NCBI RefSeq assembly: GCF_037300705.1
Contig: NZ_CP147776.1
Span: forward strand, 5,090,857 to 5,154,856
Direction: 5' to 3'
Length of the DNA stretch: 64,000 nucleotides
Source: Massilia sp. W12
GTDB lineage: Bacteria; Pseudomonadota; Gammaproteobacteria; Burkholderiales; Burkholderiaceae_D
Under the pieces are notes generated by a model. It worked only from the letters and a program-made list of their open reading frames with translations. It had not been told where the DNA came from and did not search any database. Within the stretch, counting starts at the first letter, position 1. The number at the start of each line of letters is the position of its first letter. Shown in pieces: positions 8,752 to 19,271 of the stretch. A program made the position numbers and the translations under genes.

Positions 8752-9570
8752 TCAAGCCGGTTGGCGGTTTGCCGCCCACTGTTGCAATAACTCCAATTCC
8801 GCTTCAGTGAACCCGGCGGCGCGGCGCGCGTCGAGATTGAAGGGGGGGCGCAACACCGGCGCGCGGTGCGCTTGCGCCAGCTGCGGCCAGCACTGCAGCG
8901 GGTCGAGGCCGCGCTGTGCACACAGCCAGGCAAACCAGCGATTGCCGATCGCGACATGGCCGATTTCATCGCGCAGGATAATATCCAGAATCGCCGCCGC
9001 CTCCAGATCGCCGGCATTGGCTAAGCGCGCGCGCAGCGCCGGGGTGGCGTCCAGCCCGCGCGCTTCCAAAGTGCGCGGCGCCAGCGCCATGCGCGCCAGC
9101 GGGTCGTGGGCGGTGGTTTCCGCCATCTGCCACAAAGCGTTATGGGCGTCGAAATCGCCATACGCATGGCCCAGTTTGGCCAGATGCGCTTGCAGCAGGG
9201 AAAAATGGAAGGCTTCTTCACGCGCCACTTGCTGCCAATCCAGATAATAGGCGTCCGGCATGGCGGCAAAGCGCCAAATTGCATCCAGCGCCAGATTGAT
9301 GGCGTTGAATTCAATATGTGCAATTGCATGAATGGTGCTGGCGCGTCCCTGTATGCTTTGAATGGCGCGCTTGGGCACATGATTCGGGGCCACCAGCCTT
9401 GGCCGCGCGGGCCGGCCCGGAATATCCGGCGGCGCGCTGAATTGGGCCTGCGGATCGATGTTCAAACTGCCTTGCTGGCGCCGGTTTTCTATTTCCGCTA
9501 CCGCCGCCAGTTTGGCGGCCACGCTGTCAGCCTGCAGGGCCGCCAGCGCCATTGCGCGTAATTCAGGCAT
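8752..9570 (-). CDS. DUF455 ferritin-like protein
   Basis: A 272-residue protein of the DUF455 family, predicted to be a ferritin-like four-helix bundle with a di-iron or di-manganese site. The carboxylate/histidine motifs are visible as HIEFNAINLALD, REEAFHFSLL and RDEIGHVAIGNRWF. The ATG at 9570 overlaps the tatC stop by eight bases (ATGCCTGA), implying translational coupling; a longer reading frame runs into tatC. The function is not established in the family. It closes the operon. Confidence 0.85.
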   Translation of the reverse strand: MPELRAMALAALQADSVAAKLAAVAEIENRRQQGSLNIDPQAQFSAPPDIPGRPARPRLVAPNHVPKRAIQSIQGRASTIHAIAHIEFNAINLALDAIWRFAAMPDAYYLDWQQVAREEAFHFSLLQAHLAKLGHAYGDFDAHNALWQMAETTAHDPLARMALAPRTLEARGLDATPALRARLANAGDLEAAAILDIILRDEIGHVAIGNRWFAWLCAQRGLDPLQCWPQLAQAHRAPVLRPPFNLDARRAAGFTEAELELLQQWAANRQPA

Positions 9571-10321
9571 GATCGGCTGCTTCCGTGACTTTCTTGCGGA
9601 ACAGGGGCGCAATCAGCAATCCCAGTTCATATAACAAACACATCGGCACGGCCAGCGCCAATTGGCTGACCGCATCCGGCGGCGTGACAATCGCGGCGAT
9701 GATGAAGGCGCCGACGATCACATAGCGGCGGATATCCTTCAATTTTTCCAAACTCACCACGCCCATGCGCACCAACACCACCACGACCACCGGCACTTCA
9801 AAAATGATGCCAAAGGCCAGGAACATATTCAGCACGAAATCAAGATAGTTTTCGATATCCGGGGTGACGGCAATGCTTTGCGGCGCCATTTGATAAATCA
9901 GCGCGAACATAAAGCGGAACACAATGAAATAGCAATACAGCACGCCGCAGGCAAACAGCGCGGAGGAAGAAAACACCAGCGGCAGCACGATTTTTTTCTC
10001 ATTGTCATACAGGCCGGGGGCGACAAACGCCCACACCTGGTAAAAAATCCAGGGCAGACTGACCAGAAAAGCCGACATCAGGGTCAGCTTGAGTGGCGTC
10101 ATGAATGGTGAAATCACGCCGGTGGCGATCATTTTGCTGCCGGCAGGCAACGCTGACAGCAGCGGTTGCGCCAGCAGATTGTAGATTTTTTGCTGGCCGG
10201 GCCAAATCGCTAACATGAAGAAGGCGACCAGCAGAAAGCCGCCCATGGCGTACATCAGGCGGTTGCGCAGTTCGACCAGGTGCGAAATGAAGCTGTCTTC
10301 CGGGGATGAGGTGTCAGACAT
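9563..10321 (-). CDS. tatC: Sec-independent translocase TatC
   Basis: A 252-residue, six-helix inner-membrane protein, the receptor that reads twin-arginine signal peptides. The family start is clear (SFISHLVELRNRLMYA), as is the periplasmic loop with FYQVWAFVAPGLYDNEKK. It overlaps tatB by eight bases and the DUF455 gene by eight. The window holds at least two likely Tat-type passengers, the carotenoid oxygenase (1044-2525) and the protein at 52007-52606. Confidence 0.95.
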   Translation of the reverse strand: MSDTSSPEDSFISHLVELRNRLMYAMGGFLLVAFFMLAIWPGQQKIYNLLAQPLLSALPAGSKMIATGVISPFMTPLKLTLMSAFLVSLPWIFYQVWAFVAPGLYDNEKKIVLPLVFSSSALFACGVLYCYFIVFRFMFALIYQMAPQSIAVTPDIENYLDFVLNMFLAFGIIFEVPVVVVVLVRMGVVSLEKLKDIRRYVIVGAFIIAAIVTPPDAVSQLALAVPMCLLYELGLLIAPLFRKKVTEAADHA

Positions 10322-10826
10322 GAGGCTTGAAAGGATTGCGCGGACGGTGGCGCGCGACTCTGGCCGCGCCCGAAGTCACATGTTGTTTGATGCTGTGGCG
10401 GTTTTTATACCACAGCGGTAAGGCCGCTTGCCGGTTGAGTTTTTTGCGTTTGAATTGCCGCACCCGGCTGCGGATCTGGTCTTCGCTCGGCGCCATGGTC
10501 CAGTAAGCCGGCTGGTCGGGGGTTTCGTTCCAGCTGTGCTGCAAAGCGTCAAGCTCTTGCTGCGCCTCTTGCTGCACTTCCTGGAGTTGACCGGAAATGC
10601 TGCTGCCGGCCTCTTGCGCGGCCTGCTGCACTTGCTGCTGCATCTTGCGCAATTCATCCAGCTCCATCTCACGGCTGACTTCGGCCTTGACCTGGCTGAT
10701 ATAACGCTGGGCGCGACCATACAGCGCACCCAGCGTGCGCGCCACGGTCGGCAGTTTTTCCGGCCCGATCACCACCAGGGCGACCGCGCCGATGATCGCC
10801 AGTTTGGTCAAGCCCAGATCAATCAT
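10314..10826 (-). CDS. tatB: Sec-independent translocase subunit TatB
   Basis: A 170-residue protein with the N-terminal membrane helix and hinge of TatB (MIDLGLTKLAIIGAVALVVI, then GPEKLP) and a long charged amphipathic helix rich in Glu, Lys and Gln (about residues 45-95). With TatC it forms the signal-peptide-binding complex. It lies six bases after tatA and overlaps tatC. Confidence 0.93.
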   Translation of the reverse strand: MIDLGLTKLAIIGAVALVVIGPEKLPTVARTLGALYGRAQRYISQVKAEVSREMELDELRKMQQQVQQAAQEAGSSISGQLQEVQQEAQQELDALQHSWNETPDQPAYWTMAPSEDQIRSRVRQFKRKKLNRQAALPLWYKNRHSIKQHVTSGAARVARHRPRNPFKPHV

Positions 10827-10832
10827 CGCGCA

Positions 10833-11072
10833 TCAACTCTTTTGCTTTTCCTTGGCTTGGGCGTCGATCACATGCGGATCGGCCGCCACTTGCTGCGGCG
10901 GCGCAGCGGGCGCAGCCGCCGGCTTTTCCTCTTCACCGCCGCGCATACCATCTTTAAAACCGCGTATCGCCTTGCCCAGATCGCTGCCGGCATTGCGCAA
11001 TTTACCAGTGCCGAACACCACAATCACCACCACGGCCACAATCAGCCAATGCGTAAGACTCCAGGAACCCAT
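10833..11072 (-). CDS. tatA: Sec-independent translocase subunit TatA
   Basis: A 79-residue protein with one N-terminal membrane helix ([16 protein letters not shown]), the [21 protein letters not shown] hinge and amphipathic helix typical of TatA, and a disordered Ala/Pro/Glu-rich tail. It oligomerises to form the passage for folded Tat substrates. It is the first of the three tat genes. Confidence 0.95.
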   Translation of the reverse strand: MGSWSLTHWLIVAVVVIVVFGTGKLRNAGSDLGKAIRGFKDGMRGGEEEKPAAAPAAPPQQVAADPHVIDAQAKEKQKS

Positions 11073-11132
11073 GTTCTTCTCCTTGCTTGTTGCGCTGCTC
11101 TTTCATCATAGTCGATCAGCGCCCGAAAAAAC

Positions 11133-11501
11133 TCAGCCGCGCCGCCAGGGGTGGGGGCCGCCAATGATATGCATATGCAGATGATAGACTTCCTGTCCGC
11201 CATCCGGCCCGCTGTTGATCAGCGTCTTGTATCCACCCTGCGGTTGCCCGTTTGCGTCAAACGTGACAGCGCAACCTTGTTCCTGCGCAATCTTCGGCGC
11301 AAGAGCCAGCATTTTACCGAGTAATGCCGCATCTTCGCTGGTGCAATCCGACAAAGTGGCGATATGACGGCGCGGTATCAGCAAAATATGCACCGGCGCG
11401 GCAGGGTTGATGTCTTTAAACGCGACGAACTCATCATCCTCGTACACCATGGTGGAAGGGATTTGTTTTGCCGCGATCTTACAGAAAATGCAATTATCCA
11501 T
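11133..11501 (-). CDS. hinT: HIT family nucleotide-binding protein
   Basis: A 122-residue histidine-triad protein. NCIFCKIAAKQIPS near the start and YHLHMHIIGG near the C-terminus (the H-x-H-x-H triad) place it in the HinT branch, which hydrolyses purine nucleoside phosphoramidates such as AMP-lysine. The start at 11501 gives the family-length MDNCIFC; an upstream in-frame ATG adds only a basic tail. It lies between hisE and tatA, a position seen in many betaproteobacteria. Confidence 0.9.
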   Translation of the reverse strand: MDNCIFCKIAAKQIPSTMVYEDDEFVAFKDINPAAPVHILLIPRRHIATLSDCTSEDAALLGKMLALAPKIAQEQGCAVTFDANGQPQGGYKTLINSGPDGGQEVYHLHMHIIGGPHPWRRG

Positions 11502-11649
11502 GTTTTTAATTTTCCTGTTTTTAAACAACGCTGTTTATCTGTGCCCGCTATCACTGCGCTGCGGTCGCCCGCAATGACGCCCCCGGCAAACCGCCTTGTT
11601 TGCCTCTGAGCACAGACATACAACATGACTTACGCCACCCATGCCCGCC

Positions 11650-11672
11650 AAGCTGAGCGCTGCGCTCAGCTT
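11650..11672. terminator. Strong hairpin after hisE
   Basis: AAGCTGAGCG (11650-11659) and CGCTCAGCTT (11663-11672) make a perfect 10-bp stem with a 3-base loop, two bases past the hisE stop on the minus strand. There is no T tract, so it may be an RNA-processing or stability element rather than a full terminator. The 173-base gap to hinT here is the widest break between successive genes of this strand run. Confidence 0.5.
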
Positions 11673-11674
11673 GC

Positions 11675-12040
11675 TCAGGCGCGCGTTTCCTCAACCTCGC
11701 GCGCTTGCGCCTTGCGATTGGCTTTCTCCTCAATCCCGGAAATGCCTTCGCGCCGCACCAATTCGTCGATCACCTGCTGCGGCGTTAAGCCGAAATGGGC
11801 CAGCATCACCATGCTGTGAAACCACAGATCCGCGCATTCATAAATCAATTTGGACGGATCAGCGCCGTGGCGCACGTCTTTGGCGGCCAATACGGTTTCG
11901 GTCGCTTCCTCGCCGACTTTCTTCAAAATCGCATCGTCGCCTTTGGCGAACAAGCGCGCCACATACGAGGTTTGCGCATCGCCATCCTGCTTGCGCTGCT
12001 CCAAGACCTGCGCTAAGCGCATCAAATCATCATTGCTCAT
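11675..12040 (-). CDS. hisE: Phosphoribosyl-ATP pyrophosphatase HisE
   Basis: A 121-residue all-helical enzyme of step 2 of histidine synthesis (PR-ATP to PR-AMP and pyrophosphate). [15 protein letters not shown] is the metal-binding acidic helix, and [19 protein letters not shown] the second conserved helix. HisE is separate from HisI, as usual in betaproteobacteria. The start at 12040 gives [17 protein letters not shown] and lies seven bases after the hisI stop. The C-terminal tail is basic. Confidence 0.95.
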   Translation of the reverse strand: MSNDDLMRLAQVLEQRKQDGDAQTSYVARLFAKGDDAILKKVGEEATETVLAAKDVRHGADPSKLIYECADLWFHSMVMLAHFGLTPQQVIDELVRREGISGIEEKANRKAQAREVEETRA

Positions 12041-12047
12041 ATATTCG

Positions 12048-12467
12048 TCAGGAAGTGTAGATGGCGGCAGGATCGCGCAGCACCGGCTCCACGCTTTCCC
12101 ATTGGCCATTGTGGGCGTCGCCGCTGAATTTTTGGAAGAAACAGGAATGCCGCCCGGTATGGCAGGCGATACCGCCGCACTGCTCGATTTTGAGCAAAAT
12201 CACGTCTTCATCGCAATCCAGGCGGATTTCCAGCACTTTTTGGGTATGGCCCGATTCCTCACCCTTGTGCCAGAGTTTTTTGCGCGAACGGCTCCAGTAC
12301 ACGGCTTCGCCGCTCTCCACCGTTTTCAACAGCGCTTCACGGTTCATCCAGGCGAACATCAGCACATCGCCGTTGTCGGCCTGCTGCGCGATGACCGGAA
12401 CCAGGCCGTTTTCATCCCAGCGCACTTTATTGAGCCATTTGCTGGCCGCACTCGCCGGCGTGCTCAT
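12048..12467 (-). CDS. hisI: Phosphoribosyl-AMP cyclohydrolase HisI
   Basis: A 139-residue enzyme of step 3 of the histidine pathway, opening the purine ring of PR-AMP. Zinc and magnesium ligands are visible in the C-terminal half: the DCDED aspartates and the cysteines of [17 protein letters not shown]. It overlaps the hisF stop by four bases (ATGA). Confidence 0.95.
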   Translation of the reverse strand: MSTPASAASKWLNKVRWDENGLVPVIAQQADNGDVLMFAWMNREALLKTVESGEAVYWSRSRKKLWHKGEESGHTQKVLEIRLDCDEDVILLKIEQCGGIACHTGRHSCFFQKFSGDAHNGQWESVEPVLRDPAAIYTS

Positions 12468-13225
12468 GCCAGCCTCATCGGGATGCCTTGCGCGGCCATG
12501 AATTGTTTTGCTTCTTGCACGCTGTGTTGTCCATAGTGAAAAATACTCGCCGCCAGAACTGCGTCTGCATGCCCCAGCGTAATGCCATCGGCCAAGTCCT
12601 GCAGAGAACCGACCCCGCCGGATGCTATCACGGGAATATGAACAGAATCTGACACGGCGCGCGTTAATTCCAGATCGAAGCCGGCTTTCACGCCATCGCG
12701 GTCCATGCTGGTGAGCAAAATTTCACCGGCGCCCAGATTTTGCATCCTGGCCGCCCATTCCATCACATCCAGGCCGGTGGCTTTGCGTCCGCCATGGGTG
12801 AACACTTCCCAGCGCCCCGGCGCGCAGCTTTTGGCGTCAATCGCCACCACCACGCATTGCGAGCCGAAACGGTGCGCGGCGTCCGCCACCAATTGCGGAT
12901 TGCTGACCGCCGAGGAATTCAGCGACACCTTATCCGCGCCGGCATTTAACAAGCGGCGGAAATCGTCAATGCTGCGCACCCCGCCGCCGACTGTCAGCGG
13001 AATAAACACCTGATCAGCGACGGCTTCGATCACATGCAAAATCAAATCGCGCCCGTCGGAGGTGGCGGTGATGTCGAGAAAAGTGATTTCATCGGCGCCC
13101 TGTTCGTCATAGCGGCGGGCGATTTCCACCGGGTCGCCAACTTCGCGCAATTGCTCGAAATTGACGCCCTTGACCACCTTGCCATTGGTCACGTCCAGGC
13201 AAGGGATGATGCGTTTGGCCAGCAT
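12464..13225 (-). CDS. hisF: Imidazole glycerol phosphate synthase subunit HisF
   Basis: A 253-residue TIM-barrel cyclase that, with HisH, makes imidazole glycerol phosphate and AICAR. The start at 13225 gives [12 protein letters not shown] with catalytic D11. The second catalytic aspartate is in VVVAIDAKS, and the phosphate loops TVGGGVRS and VIASGGVGS are clear. A longer frame to 13252 is less likely. Confidence 0.96.
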   Translation of the reverse strand: MLAKRIIPCLDVTNGKVVKGVNFEQLREVGDPVEIARRYDEQGADEITFLDITATSDGRDLILHVIEAVADQVFIPLTVGGGVRSIDDFRRLLNAGADKVSLNSSAVSNPQLVADAAHRFGSQCVVVAIDAKSCAPGRWEVFTHGGRKATGLDVMEWAARMQNLGAGEILLTSMDRDGVKAGFDLELTRAVSDSVHIPVIASGGVGSLQDLADGITLGHADAVLAASIFHYGQHSVQEAKQFMAAQGIPMRLA

Positions 13226-13248
13226 GCTGTTCCCTGGTTGCGCGCTGA

Positions 13249-14016
13249 TCAATCAGCGCTGAGTTCATCGGCGCGCGCTTGCGCGGCGCGCAAATCCAGC
13301 GTGCCTTCATAGATCGAACGACCGCAAATCACGCCTTCGATGCCCTCATCCTGCACCCCGCACAGGGCTTCCACATCGCTCAGATTGTGCAAGCCGCCAG
13401 AGGCGATGATGGGGATCTTGACCGCGCGCGCCAGGCGCACCGTGGCTTCGATATTCACGCCGCTCATCATGCCGTCACGCCCGATGTCAGTGTAAATAAT
13501 CGATTCAACGCCGTAATCCTCAAACTTGCGCGCCAAATCGATCACATCGTGCCCGGTCAGCTTGCTCCAGCCGTCAGTCGCCACTTTGCCGTCTTTGGCG
13601 TCGAGGCCGACGATGATCTGGCCGGGGAAGGCGCCGCAGGCGTCATGCAGAAAACCGGGGCTTTTCACAGCGGCGGTGCCGATGATGATATAGCTGATGC
13701 CGGCATCCAGATAACGCTCGATGGTGTCCAGATCGCGGATGCCGCCGCCCAATTGCACCGGGATCTCGTCCAGATCAAACTCATCCTCGTATTGGCGCAC
13801 AGCATCCAGAATGGCTTCGACGGCGGCGTCATTTTTCGGCTTGCCGGCGAAGGCGCCGTTCAGATCGACCAGATGCAGGCGGCGCGCGCCCTGTTCCAGC
13901 CAATGGCGCGCCATCGCGCCGGGATCATCGGAAAACACCGTGGCAAGGTCCATATCGCCTTGCTTGAGGCGCACGCAGTGACCGTCTTTCAGGTCGATAG
14001 CAGGAATCAGCAACAT
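13249..14016 (-). CDS. hisA: HisA isomerase
   Basis: A 255-residue TIM-barrel enzyme (ProFAR isomerase) that performs the Amadori rearrangement before HisF. It begins [12 protein letters not shown] with catalytic D8; QLGGGIRD and IIASGGLHN are the phosphate-binding loops, and [11 protein letters not shown] carries the second catalytic aspartate. It sits between hisH and hisF in the expected order. Confidence 0.96.
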   Translation of the reverse strand: MLLIPAIDLKDGHCVRLKQGDMDLATVFSDDPGAMARHWLEQGARRLHLVDLNGAFAGKPKNDAAVEAILDAVRQYEDEFDLDEIPVQLGGGIRDLDTIERYLDAGISYIIIGTAAVKSPGFLHDACGAFPGQIIVGLDAKDGKVATDGWSKLTGHDVIDLARKFEDYGVESIIYTDIGRDGMMSGVNIEATVRLARAVKIPIIASGGLHNLSDVEALCGVQDEGIEGVICGRSIYEGTLDLRAAQARADELSAD

Positions 14017-14072
14017 GATGAAGGTGCTAAAAAAGTCGGAATCAATCGCGCAAGCTTATAACAGCCTGCGCA

Positions 14073-14711
14073 TTAAGGTCTCCAGTTGGCAAAATTCTTA
14101 TACAGCTGCAAACCGCATGCGGCGCTCTTTTCCGGGTGGAATTGAGTGGCGAACAGGTTTTCATGCGCAACCGCACAAGCAAAATACGCGCCATAGTCAG
14201 TCACGCCAACTGTGTGCGCGGCGTTTCCGGGCACAGCATAGTAACTGTGCACGAAATAGAAATAACTCTCGTCGGGAATGTTTTGCCACAGCGCATGCGG
14301 GCGTTGTTGCCGCACGCGGTTCCATCCCATTTGCGGTACTTTAAAACGGGAACCGTCCGCCTGCAACTGGTCTTCGAGGGCAAAGCGCACCACGCGCCCC
14401 GGCAGCAGCCCAAGACACTGGCTGTCGCCTTCCTCACTCGACTCAAACAGCATCTGCTCACCAACACAGACGCCAAGCAATGGCTTATTGCGCGCGGCTT
14501 CCAGCACTGCTTGCTGCAAGCCGGAATCACGCAGTGCGGCCATGCAATCAGGCATGCCGCCCTGGCCCGGCAAAATCAGGCGCTCTGCCTGGGCAATCTC
14601 TTCCGCTTGCGCGGAAATGCTGACTTGCGCGTCTGGCGCGGCGCGGCGCATGGCTTGCGCCACTGAGCGCAAATTACCCATGCCGTAATCGACAACGACG
14701 ATGCGGTTCAT
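14073..14711 (-). CDS. hisH: Imidazole glycerol phosphate synthase subunit HisH
   Basis: A 212-residue class I glutamine amidotransferase that supplies ammonia to HisF. The nucleophile is C82 ([11 protein letters not shown]) and the His-Glu pair is in TQFHPEKS near the C-terminus. The glutaminase loop [10 protein letters not shown] is present. The start at 14711 gives [14 protein letters not shown]; the longer open frame to 14759 runs into hisB. Confidence 0.96.
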   Translation of the reverse strand: MNRIVVVDYGMGNLRSVAQAMRRAAPDAQVSISAQAEEIAQAERLILPGQGGMPDCMAALRDSGLQQAVLEAARNKPLLGVCVGEQMLFESSEEGDSQCLGLLPGRVVRFALEDQLQADGSRFKVPQMGWNRVRQQRPHALWQNIPDESYFYFVHSYYAVPGNAAHTVGVTDYGAYFACAVAHENLFATQFHPEKSAACGLQLYKNFANWRP

Positions 14712-14727
14712 GATTTTTCCAGTGTGA

Positions 14728-15324
14728 TTACAGGCAGCCCTTGGTGGATGGCACAGCATCGCCTAAGCGCGCATCGAATTCCAGCGCCATGCGCAGCGCA
14801 CGGCCAAAAGCTTTGAATACGGTTTCGCATTGATGATGGGCGTTTTCGCCGCGCAAATTGTCGATATGCAGCGTGACTTGCGCGTGATTCACAAAGCCCT
14901 GAAAAAATTCACGCGTCAAATCGACATCAAAGGCGCCGATCATGGCGCGTGTGAACGGCAGGTGATACACCAGGCCGGGACGCCCGGAGAAATCGATCAC
15001 CACGCGCGACAGCGCCTCATCCAAGGGCACATACGCATGGCCATAACGGCGGATGCCTTTTTTATCGCCCACCGCTTGCGCCAGCGCCATGCCGAGCGTG
15101 ATGCCGACATCTTCCACCGTATGATGCGCATCGATATGCAAATCGCCCTTGGCGCTGATGTCCAGATCAATCAAGCCATGGCGCGCGATCTGGTCCAGCA
15201 TATGATCCAGAAACGGCACGCCGGTGTTGAGTTGCTGGCGGCCATTGCCGTCGAGGTTGAGACTGACCGTGATCTCGGTCTCATTGGTTTTGCGCGTGAC
15301 GCTCGCGCTGCGCGGCTGATTCAT
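14728..15324 (-). CDS. hisB: Imidazoleglycerol-phosphate dehydratase HisB
   Basis: A 198-residue monofunctional dehydratase, without the phosphatase domain found in the enterobacterial bifunctional HisB. The two manganese-binding histidine clusters are visible: [13 protein letters not shown] and [10 protein letters not shown] in the first half, and [19 protein letters not shown] in the second. Confidence 0.96.
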   Translation of the reverse strand: MNQPRSASVTRKTNETEITVSLNLDGNGRQQLNTGVPFLDHMLDQIARHGLIDLDISAKGDLHIDAHHTVEDVGITLGMALAQAVGDKKGIRRYGHAYVPLDEALSRVVIDFSGRPGLVYHLPFTRAMIGAFDVDLTREFFQGFVNHAQVTLHIDNLRGENAHHQCETVFKAFGRALRMALEFDARLGDAVPSTKGCL

Positions 15325-15356
15325 GATATCGGGTTGGTGGTTGTGAAAAATCCGGC

Positions 15357-16466
15357 TCAGTTGAGCGAGTCCAGCGCCGCCTTCAAGGCCGCCAGCATCG
15401 CCTGGTTTTCTTCCGGCGCGCCGATCGTGATGCGCAGGCAGTTGGACAGCAATGTATGCATTTTACCCACATTTTTGATCAGCACCTTGTGCTGCAGCAT
15501 GTGTTGGAAAACGCGCTCGCTGTCAGCCACCCGCACTAACAGGAAATTGGCGGCGGAAGGGAATACCTGCACCCCTGGCCACGCCGCGATTTGCTGCGCC
15601 AATTGCTCACGCGCCTGGCAGATTGCAGCGGCCTGGATGTCAAACAGGCTTAAATGATCCAGCGCGAAATTGGCCGCCGCCTCTGTCAGAACATTGACAT
15701 TGAAGGGCGGACGCAGCTTTTCCAATTGCGCCAGCAAATCAGGATGCCCGCTCATATAGCCGAGACGGATGCCGGCCAGCCCCAGTTTGGAAACGGTGCG
15801 CATAACCAGCATATGCGGGTATTGCGGCAAGCGCTCCATCCAGCTGACCTGGGCGAACGGTTGATAGGCCTCATCCAGCACGACCAGGCTGCGCCCGGCG
15901 CAGGCCTGCAAAATCGCTTCGATATCGCTGTCTGCAAATAAATTGCCGGTCGGGTTATTCGGGTAGGACAAGTACACCAGAGCCGGCTGTTCGCGCGCAA
16001 TCGCCGCCAGCATGGCCGGCATATCCAGTGTGAAATCGGCTTGCAGCGGCACGCCGGTGAATTCCAATCCGGCAATCTGGGCCGACATCGCGTACATCAC
16101 AAAGCTTGGCGCCGGCGAGAGCACGCGCGCGGCGCGCCCGTCGGCGTCTTTTTGCGCGCAAGCCAGCGCCAGCAGGCTGATTAATTCATCCGAGCCATTG
16201 CCCAGAATCAGCGGATAGCCGGGCGGCACGCCTAAGCGCTCAGCAATTTTTTGCTTTAAGCGTTGATAGTCCGGGGTCGGATAGCGGTTCAAAGCCACCT
16301 GCGCCAGCACGGCCCCTAATTGCTGGCGCAGTTGCGGCGGCAAATGATAGGGATTTTCCATCACGTCCAGCTTCACCATGCCATGCGCGTCTTGCACATG
16401 GTAAGCCGCCATTTGGCGCACATCGGGGCGAATCAATTCCAGCAGACGGGTGGGCAATGCAGTCAT
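15357..16466 (-). CDS. hisC: Histidinol-phosphate aminotransferase HisC
   Basis: A 369-residue PLP enzyme of aminotransferase class I/II. The PLP lysine is K227 in [25 protein letters not shown] (about residues 168-175) and VLDEAYQPF carry the other cofactor contacts. The start at 16466 gives [17 protein letters not shown] and is only two bases after the stop of the embedded methyltransferase gene, so both are read from the same message. Confidence 0.95.
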   Translation of the reverse strand: MTALPTRLLELIRPDVRQMAAYHVQDAHGMVKLDVMENPYHLPPQLRQQLGAVLAQVALNRYPTPDYQRLKQKIAERLGVPPGYPLILGNGSDELISLLALACAQKDADGRAARVLSPAPSFVMYAMSAQIAGLEFTGVPLQADFTLDMPAMLAAIAREQPALVYLSYPNNPTGNLFADSDIEAILQACAGRSLVVLDEAYQPFAQVSWMERLPQYPHMLVMRTVSKLGLAGIRLGYMSGHPDLLAQLEKLRPPFNVNVLTEAAANFALDHLSLFDIQAAAICQAREQLAQQIAAWPGVQVFPSAANFLLVRVADSERVFQHMLQHKVLIKNVGKMHTLLSNCLRITIGAPEENQAMLAALKAALDSLN

Positions 16467-16468
16467 GG

Positions 16469-17266
16469 CTAAGCCTGTTTGACGAGTGATTGGGATAAAG
16501 GGGCGGCAATCCGCGCAGCATCTATGCGCCGCTGCGCAATCGCACAATAATCGGGATTCAATTCAAAACCGCAGAAATGGCGGCCACAGCGCAACGCCGC
16601 CACGGCTGAGCTGCCGCTGCCCATGAAAGGGTCTAACACCACCCCGCCGGGGGGACAGGAAGCCTTGACCATACGCTCAATGATTTCCAGCGGCTTTTGG
16701 GTCGGGTGTTCAGCCCGCTCCGGGTGTTCGCGATGCAGGCGCGCCACACTCCACACATCTTTCGGGTTGTAGCCGACTTCCAGCCATTTGGCGCCGACAA
16801 AAATCGAGCGCGTGCGCGCTTTCTTGGTTTTTTCGTCGTAAGGAATGCGCACCGCATCCAGATCAAAGTAATAATTCTTGCGCAAGGCGAACAGGCCAAT
16901 GGTGTCATGCACCGAGCTGAAGCTGCGCACGCTGCCGCCCATTGACGGCACCCGTCTGTCCCAGATGATTTCATTAATCATCAGCATGCGCTGCTTGAGC
17001 AGCACAAAGATTTCCGGTGAAAAACGCCAGGTCAGGAAGATATACAGGCTGCCGCTGTCTTTCAGCTTGGGAAGCGCCAGATCAATCCAGGTTTGCGTCC
17101 AGTCCAGATAATCCTGCACGCTTTTGCGGTCAGAATCATTGCCATAATCTTTGCCCAGATTGTAGGGCGGGTCGGCCAGAATCAAATCCACCGATTGCGC
17201 CGGCAGGCGCGCCAAGCCGTGCAAGGCGTCTTCACAGTAAATGCGATCCAGCCATTCCATCATCAT
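16469..17266 (-). CDS. Beta-class DNA methyltransferase inside the his operon
   Basis: A 265-residue amino-methyltransferase acting on DNA (N6-adenine or N4-cytosine). The catalytic DPPY motif (D32-Y35, [15 protein letters not shown]) comes before the AdoMet motif [14 protein letters not shown] near the C-terminus, the order of the beta class (CcrM, HinfI). The middle part ([19 protein letters not shown]) is typical. It is shorter than CcrM and lacks its C-terminal extension. No restriction gene is adjacent. The gene overlaps hisD by four bases (ATGA) and stops two bases before hisC, so it is firmly part of the histidine transcript. Its target sequence cannot be read from the protein. Confidence 0.9.
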   Translation of the reverse strand: MMMEWLDRIYCEDALHGLARLPAQSVDLILADPPYNLGKDYGNDSDRKSVQDYLDWTQTWIDLALPKLKDSGSLYIFLTWRFSPEIFVLLKQRMLMINEIIWDRRVPSMGGSVRSFSSVHDTIGLFALRKNYYFDLDAVRIPYDEKTKKARTRSIFVGAKWLEVGYNPKDVWSVARLHREHPERAEHPTQKPLEIIERMVKASCPPGGVVLDPFMGSGSSAVAALRCGRHFCGFELNPDYCAIAQRRIDAARIAAPLSQSLVKQA

Positions 17267-18573
17267 TCCTGCACATCCAGGCGCATTTCAGCGCTGCGCG
17301 CGTGCGCCTGCAAACCTTCGCCATGCGCTAACAGGCTGGCGATGCGTCCCAGTCCCTGCGCGCCATCGCGGCTGATGTGCAGCAGGCTGGAGCGCTTTTG
17401 GAAATCCAGCACCGAGAGCGGCGAGGAAAACCGCGCCGTGCCGGCAGTTGGCAAAACGTGATTCGGGCCGGCGCAGTAATCGCCCAGCGATTCAGAAGCA
17501 TACGGGCCGATGAAAATCGCGCCGGCGTGGCGGATTTTATCCACCAGCGTCTCCGCCTCGCGGCAGGACAGCTCCAGATGCTCAGGCGCGATGCGGTTGG
17601 CGATCTCGCACGCCTGATCCAAATCGCGCACTTTGATCAAAGCGCCGCGTTGCGCCAGCGAAGTGGCAATCACGGCGCTGCGCGGCATGTCCGGCAGCAG
17701 ACGCGCCAGCGCGGCTTTGACCTGCTGCAAATATTCGGCATCGGGACACAGCAAAATGGATTGCGCCATTTCATCGTGCTCAGCCTGGGAAAACAAATCC
17801 ATCGCGATCCATTCCGGATCGGTGGCGCCGTCGCAAATCACCAGAATTTCGGAAGGCCCGGCGATCATATCAATCCCGGTCACGCCAAACACACGGCGCT
17901 TGGCCGCCGCCACATAGGCGTTGCCGGGGCCGGTGATTTTATCCACCGCCGGCACGCTTTCGGTGCCGTAAGCCAATGCCGCCACAGCTTGCGCGCCGCC
18001 AATCGCAAACACGCGCGAGGCTCCGGCCAAGGCCGCCGCCGCCAGCACCAGTGGATTGCGCACCCCGTCAGGCGTCGGCGCCACCATGATGATTTCGCCC
18101 ACTCCGGCCACCTTGGCCGGCATCGCATTCATTAACACCGAGCTGGGATACGCCGCCTTGCCGCCGGGGACATAGATGCCGACGCGATCCAGCGGCGTCA
18201 CTTTTTGTCCCAGCAAATTGCCCTGTTTGTCGCGCCAGCTAAAACCGCCGCCGCAAGCTTCTTTTTGCCGCGCGTGATATTCATAAATGCGCAGTGCGGC
18301 TTGCTCCAGCGCAGCGCGCTGCTCTGCCGGCAGGCTGTGCAGCGCGGCTTGCATTTCCACCTCGCCGATTTCCAATTCCGCCATGCTGGCCGCCTGCAGG
18401 CGATCAAAGCGGCGGGTGTATTCCAGCACAGCAGCGTCGCCGCGTGTGCGCACATCTTGCAAAATCGCGCGCACGCTGTTTTCTATCGCTTCATCCTGCT
18501 CGGCTTCATACGCCAGCAGCTGGCGCAGGGCGGCGTCGAAGTCAGGCCCCTGCGCATCCAGTTCGCGGATCAT
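17263..18573 (-). CDS. hisD: Histidinol dehydrogenase HisD
   Basis: A 436-residue zinc and NAD-dependent enzyme that oxidises L-histidinol to histidine in two steps, the end of the pathway. The family blocks [45 protein letters not shown] and IAPEHLEL (catalytic Glu-His pair) are all present, and the length is normal. It overlaps hisG by four bases and the methyltransferase gene by four. Confidence 0.97.
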   Translation of the reverse strand: MIRELDAQGPDFDAALRQLLAYEAEQDEAIENSVRAILQDVRTRGDAAVLEYTRRFDRLQAASMAELEIGEVEMQAALHSLPAEQRAALEQAALRIYEYHARQKEACGGGFSWRDKQGNLLGQKVTPLDRVGIYVPGGKAAYPSSVLMNAMPAKVAGVGEIIMVAPTPDGVRNPLVLAAAALAGASRVFAIGGAQAVAALAYGTESVPAVDKITGPGNAYVAAAKRRVFGVTGIDMIAGPSEILVICDGATDPEWIAMDLFSQAEHDEMAQSILLCPDAEYLQQVKAALARLLPDMPRSAVIATSLAQRGALIKVRDLDQACEIANRIAPEHLELSCREAETLVDKIRHAGAIFIGPYASESLGDYCAGPNHVLPTAGTARFSSPLSVLDFQKRSSLLHISRDGAQGLGRIASLLAHGEGLQAHARSAEMRLDVQE

Positions 18574-19271
18574 GCTGCGTCCCCTTTTGCGCTTGCTTCC
18601 TGGCTGGCGCGCGCGAAAGCGGCCAGAATCGGCTGCAGGCGTTCGCGTTTGATTTTCAGCGCGGCTTGATTCACGATCAGGCGTGAGGACACATCCATAA
18701 TGTGTTCGACTTCTTCCAGATTGTTGGCGCGCAGCGTGCTGCCGGTGGACACCAGATCGACGATTGCATCTGACAAGCCGACCAGCGGCGCCAATTCCAT
18801 CGAGCCGTACAGCTTGATCAAATCGACATGCACCCCTTTGCGGGCGAAGTGTTCACGCGCGGTTTGCACAAATTTGGTGGCCACGCGCAAACGCGCGCCC
18901 TGCCGCACCGCATTCGCATAATCAAAGCCCTTGGGCGCCGCCACCGCCATGCGGCAGCAGCCGATATTCAAATCAATCGGCTGGTACAGACCTTCGCCGC
19001 CATGCTCCAACAACACATCCTTGCCGGCCACGCCGAAATCCGCCGCCCCGTACTGCACATAAGTCGGCACGTCAGTGGCGCGCACAATCAGCACGCGCAA
19101 ATGCGGGTCGCTGGTGGCCAGAATCAGCTTGCGCGATTTTTCCGGATTTTCCAGCATGCGCACCCCGGCAGCTTCCAACAGCGGCAGGGTGTCTTCAAAG
19201 ATGCGTCCCTTTGACAGGGCCAGCACCAGGGGCTGCTGCTCGGCAGCCGGTTCAAGGATGGATGAGTTCAT
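18570..19271 (-). CDS. hisG: ATP phosphoribosyltransferase HisG, short form
   Basis: A 233-residue catalytic subunit of the first, committed step of histidine synthesis. It is the short form, which lacks the C-terminal histidine-sensing ACT-like domain and in known cases needs the HisRS-like partner HisZ; no hisZ is in this window. [20 protein letters not shown] and the PRPP loop [16 protein letters not shown] are clear. It overlaps the murA stop by four bases. Confidence 0.96.
   Translation of the reverse strand: MNSSILEPAAEQQPLVLALSKGRIFEDTLPLLEAAGVRMLENPEKSRKLILATSDPHLRVLIVRATDVPTYVQYGAADFGVAGKDVLLEHGGEGLYQPIDLNIGCCRMAVAAPKGFDYANAVRQGARLRVATKFVQTAREHFARKGVHVDLIKLYGSMELAPLVGLSDAIVDLVSTGSTLRANNLEEVEHIMDVSSRLIVNQAALKIKRERLQPILAAFARASQEASAKGDAA

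Noticed and set aside
15357-16547. Longer HisC starting at 16547
   Set aside because: The extension lies inside the methyltransferase gene and is not HisC-like; the ATG at 16466 fits the family.
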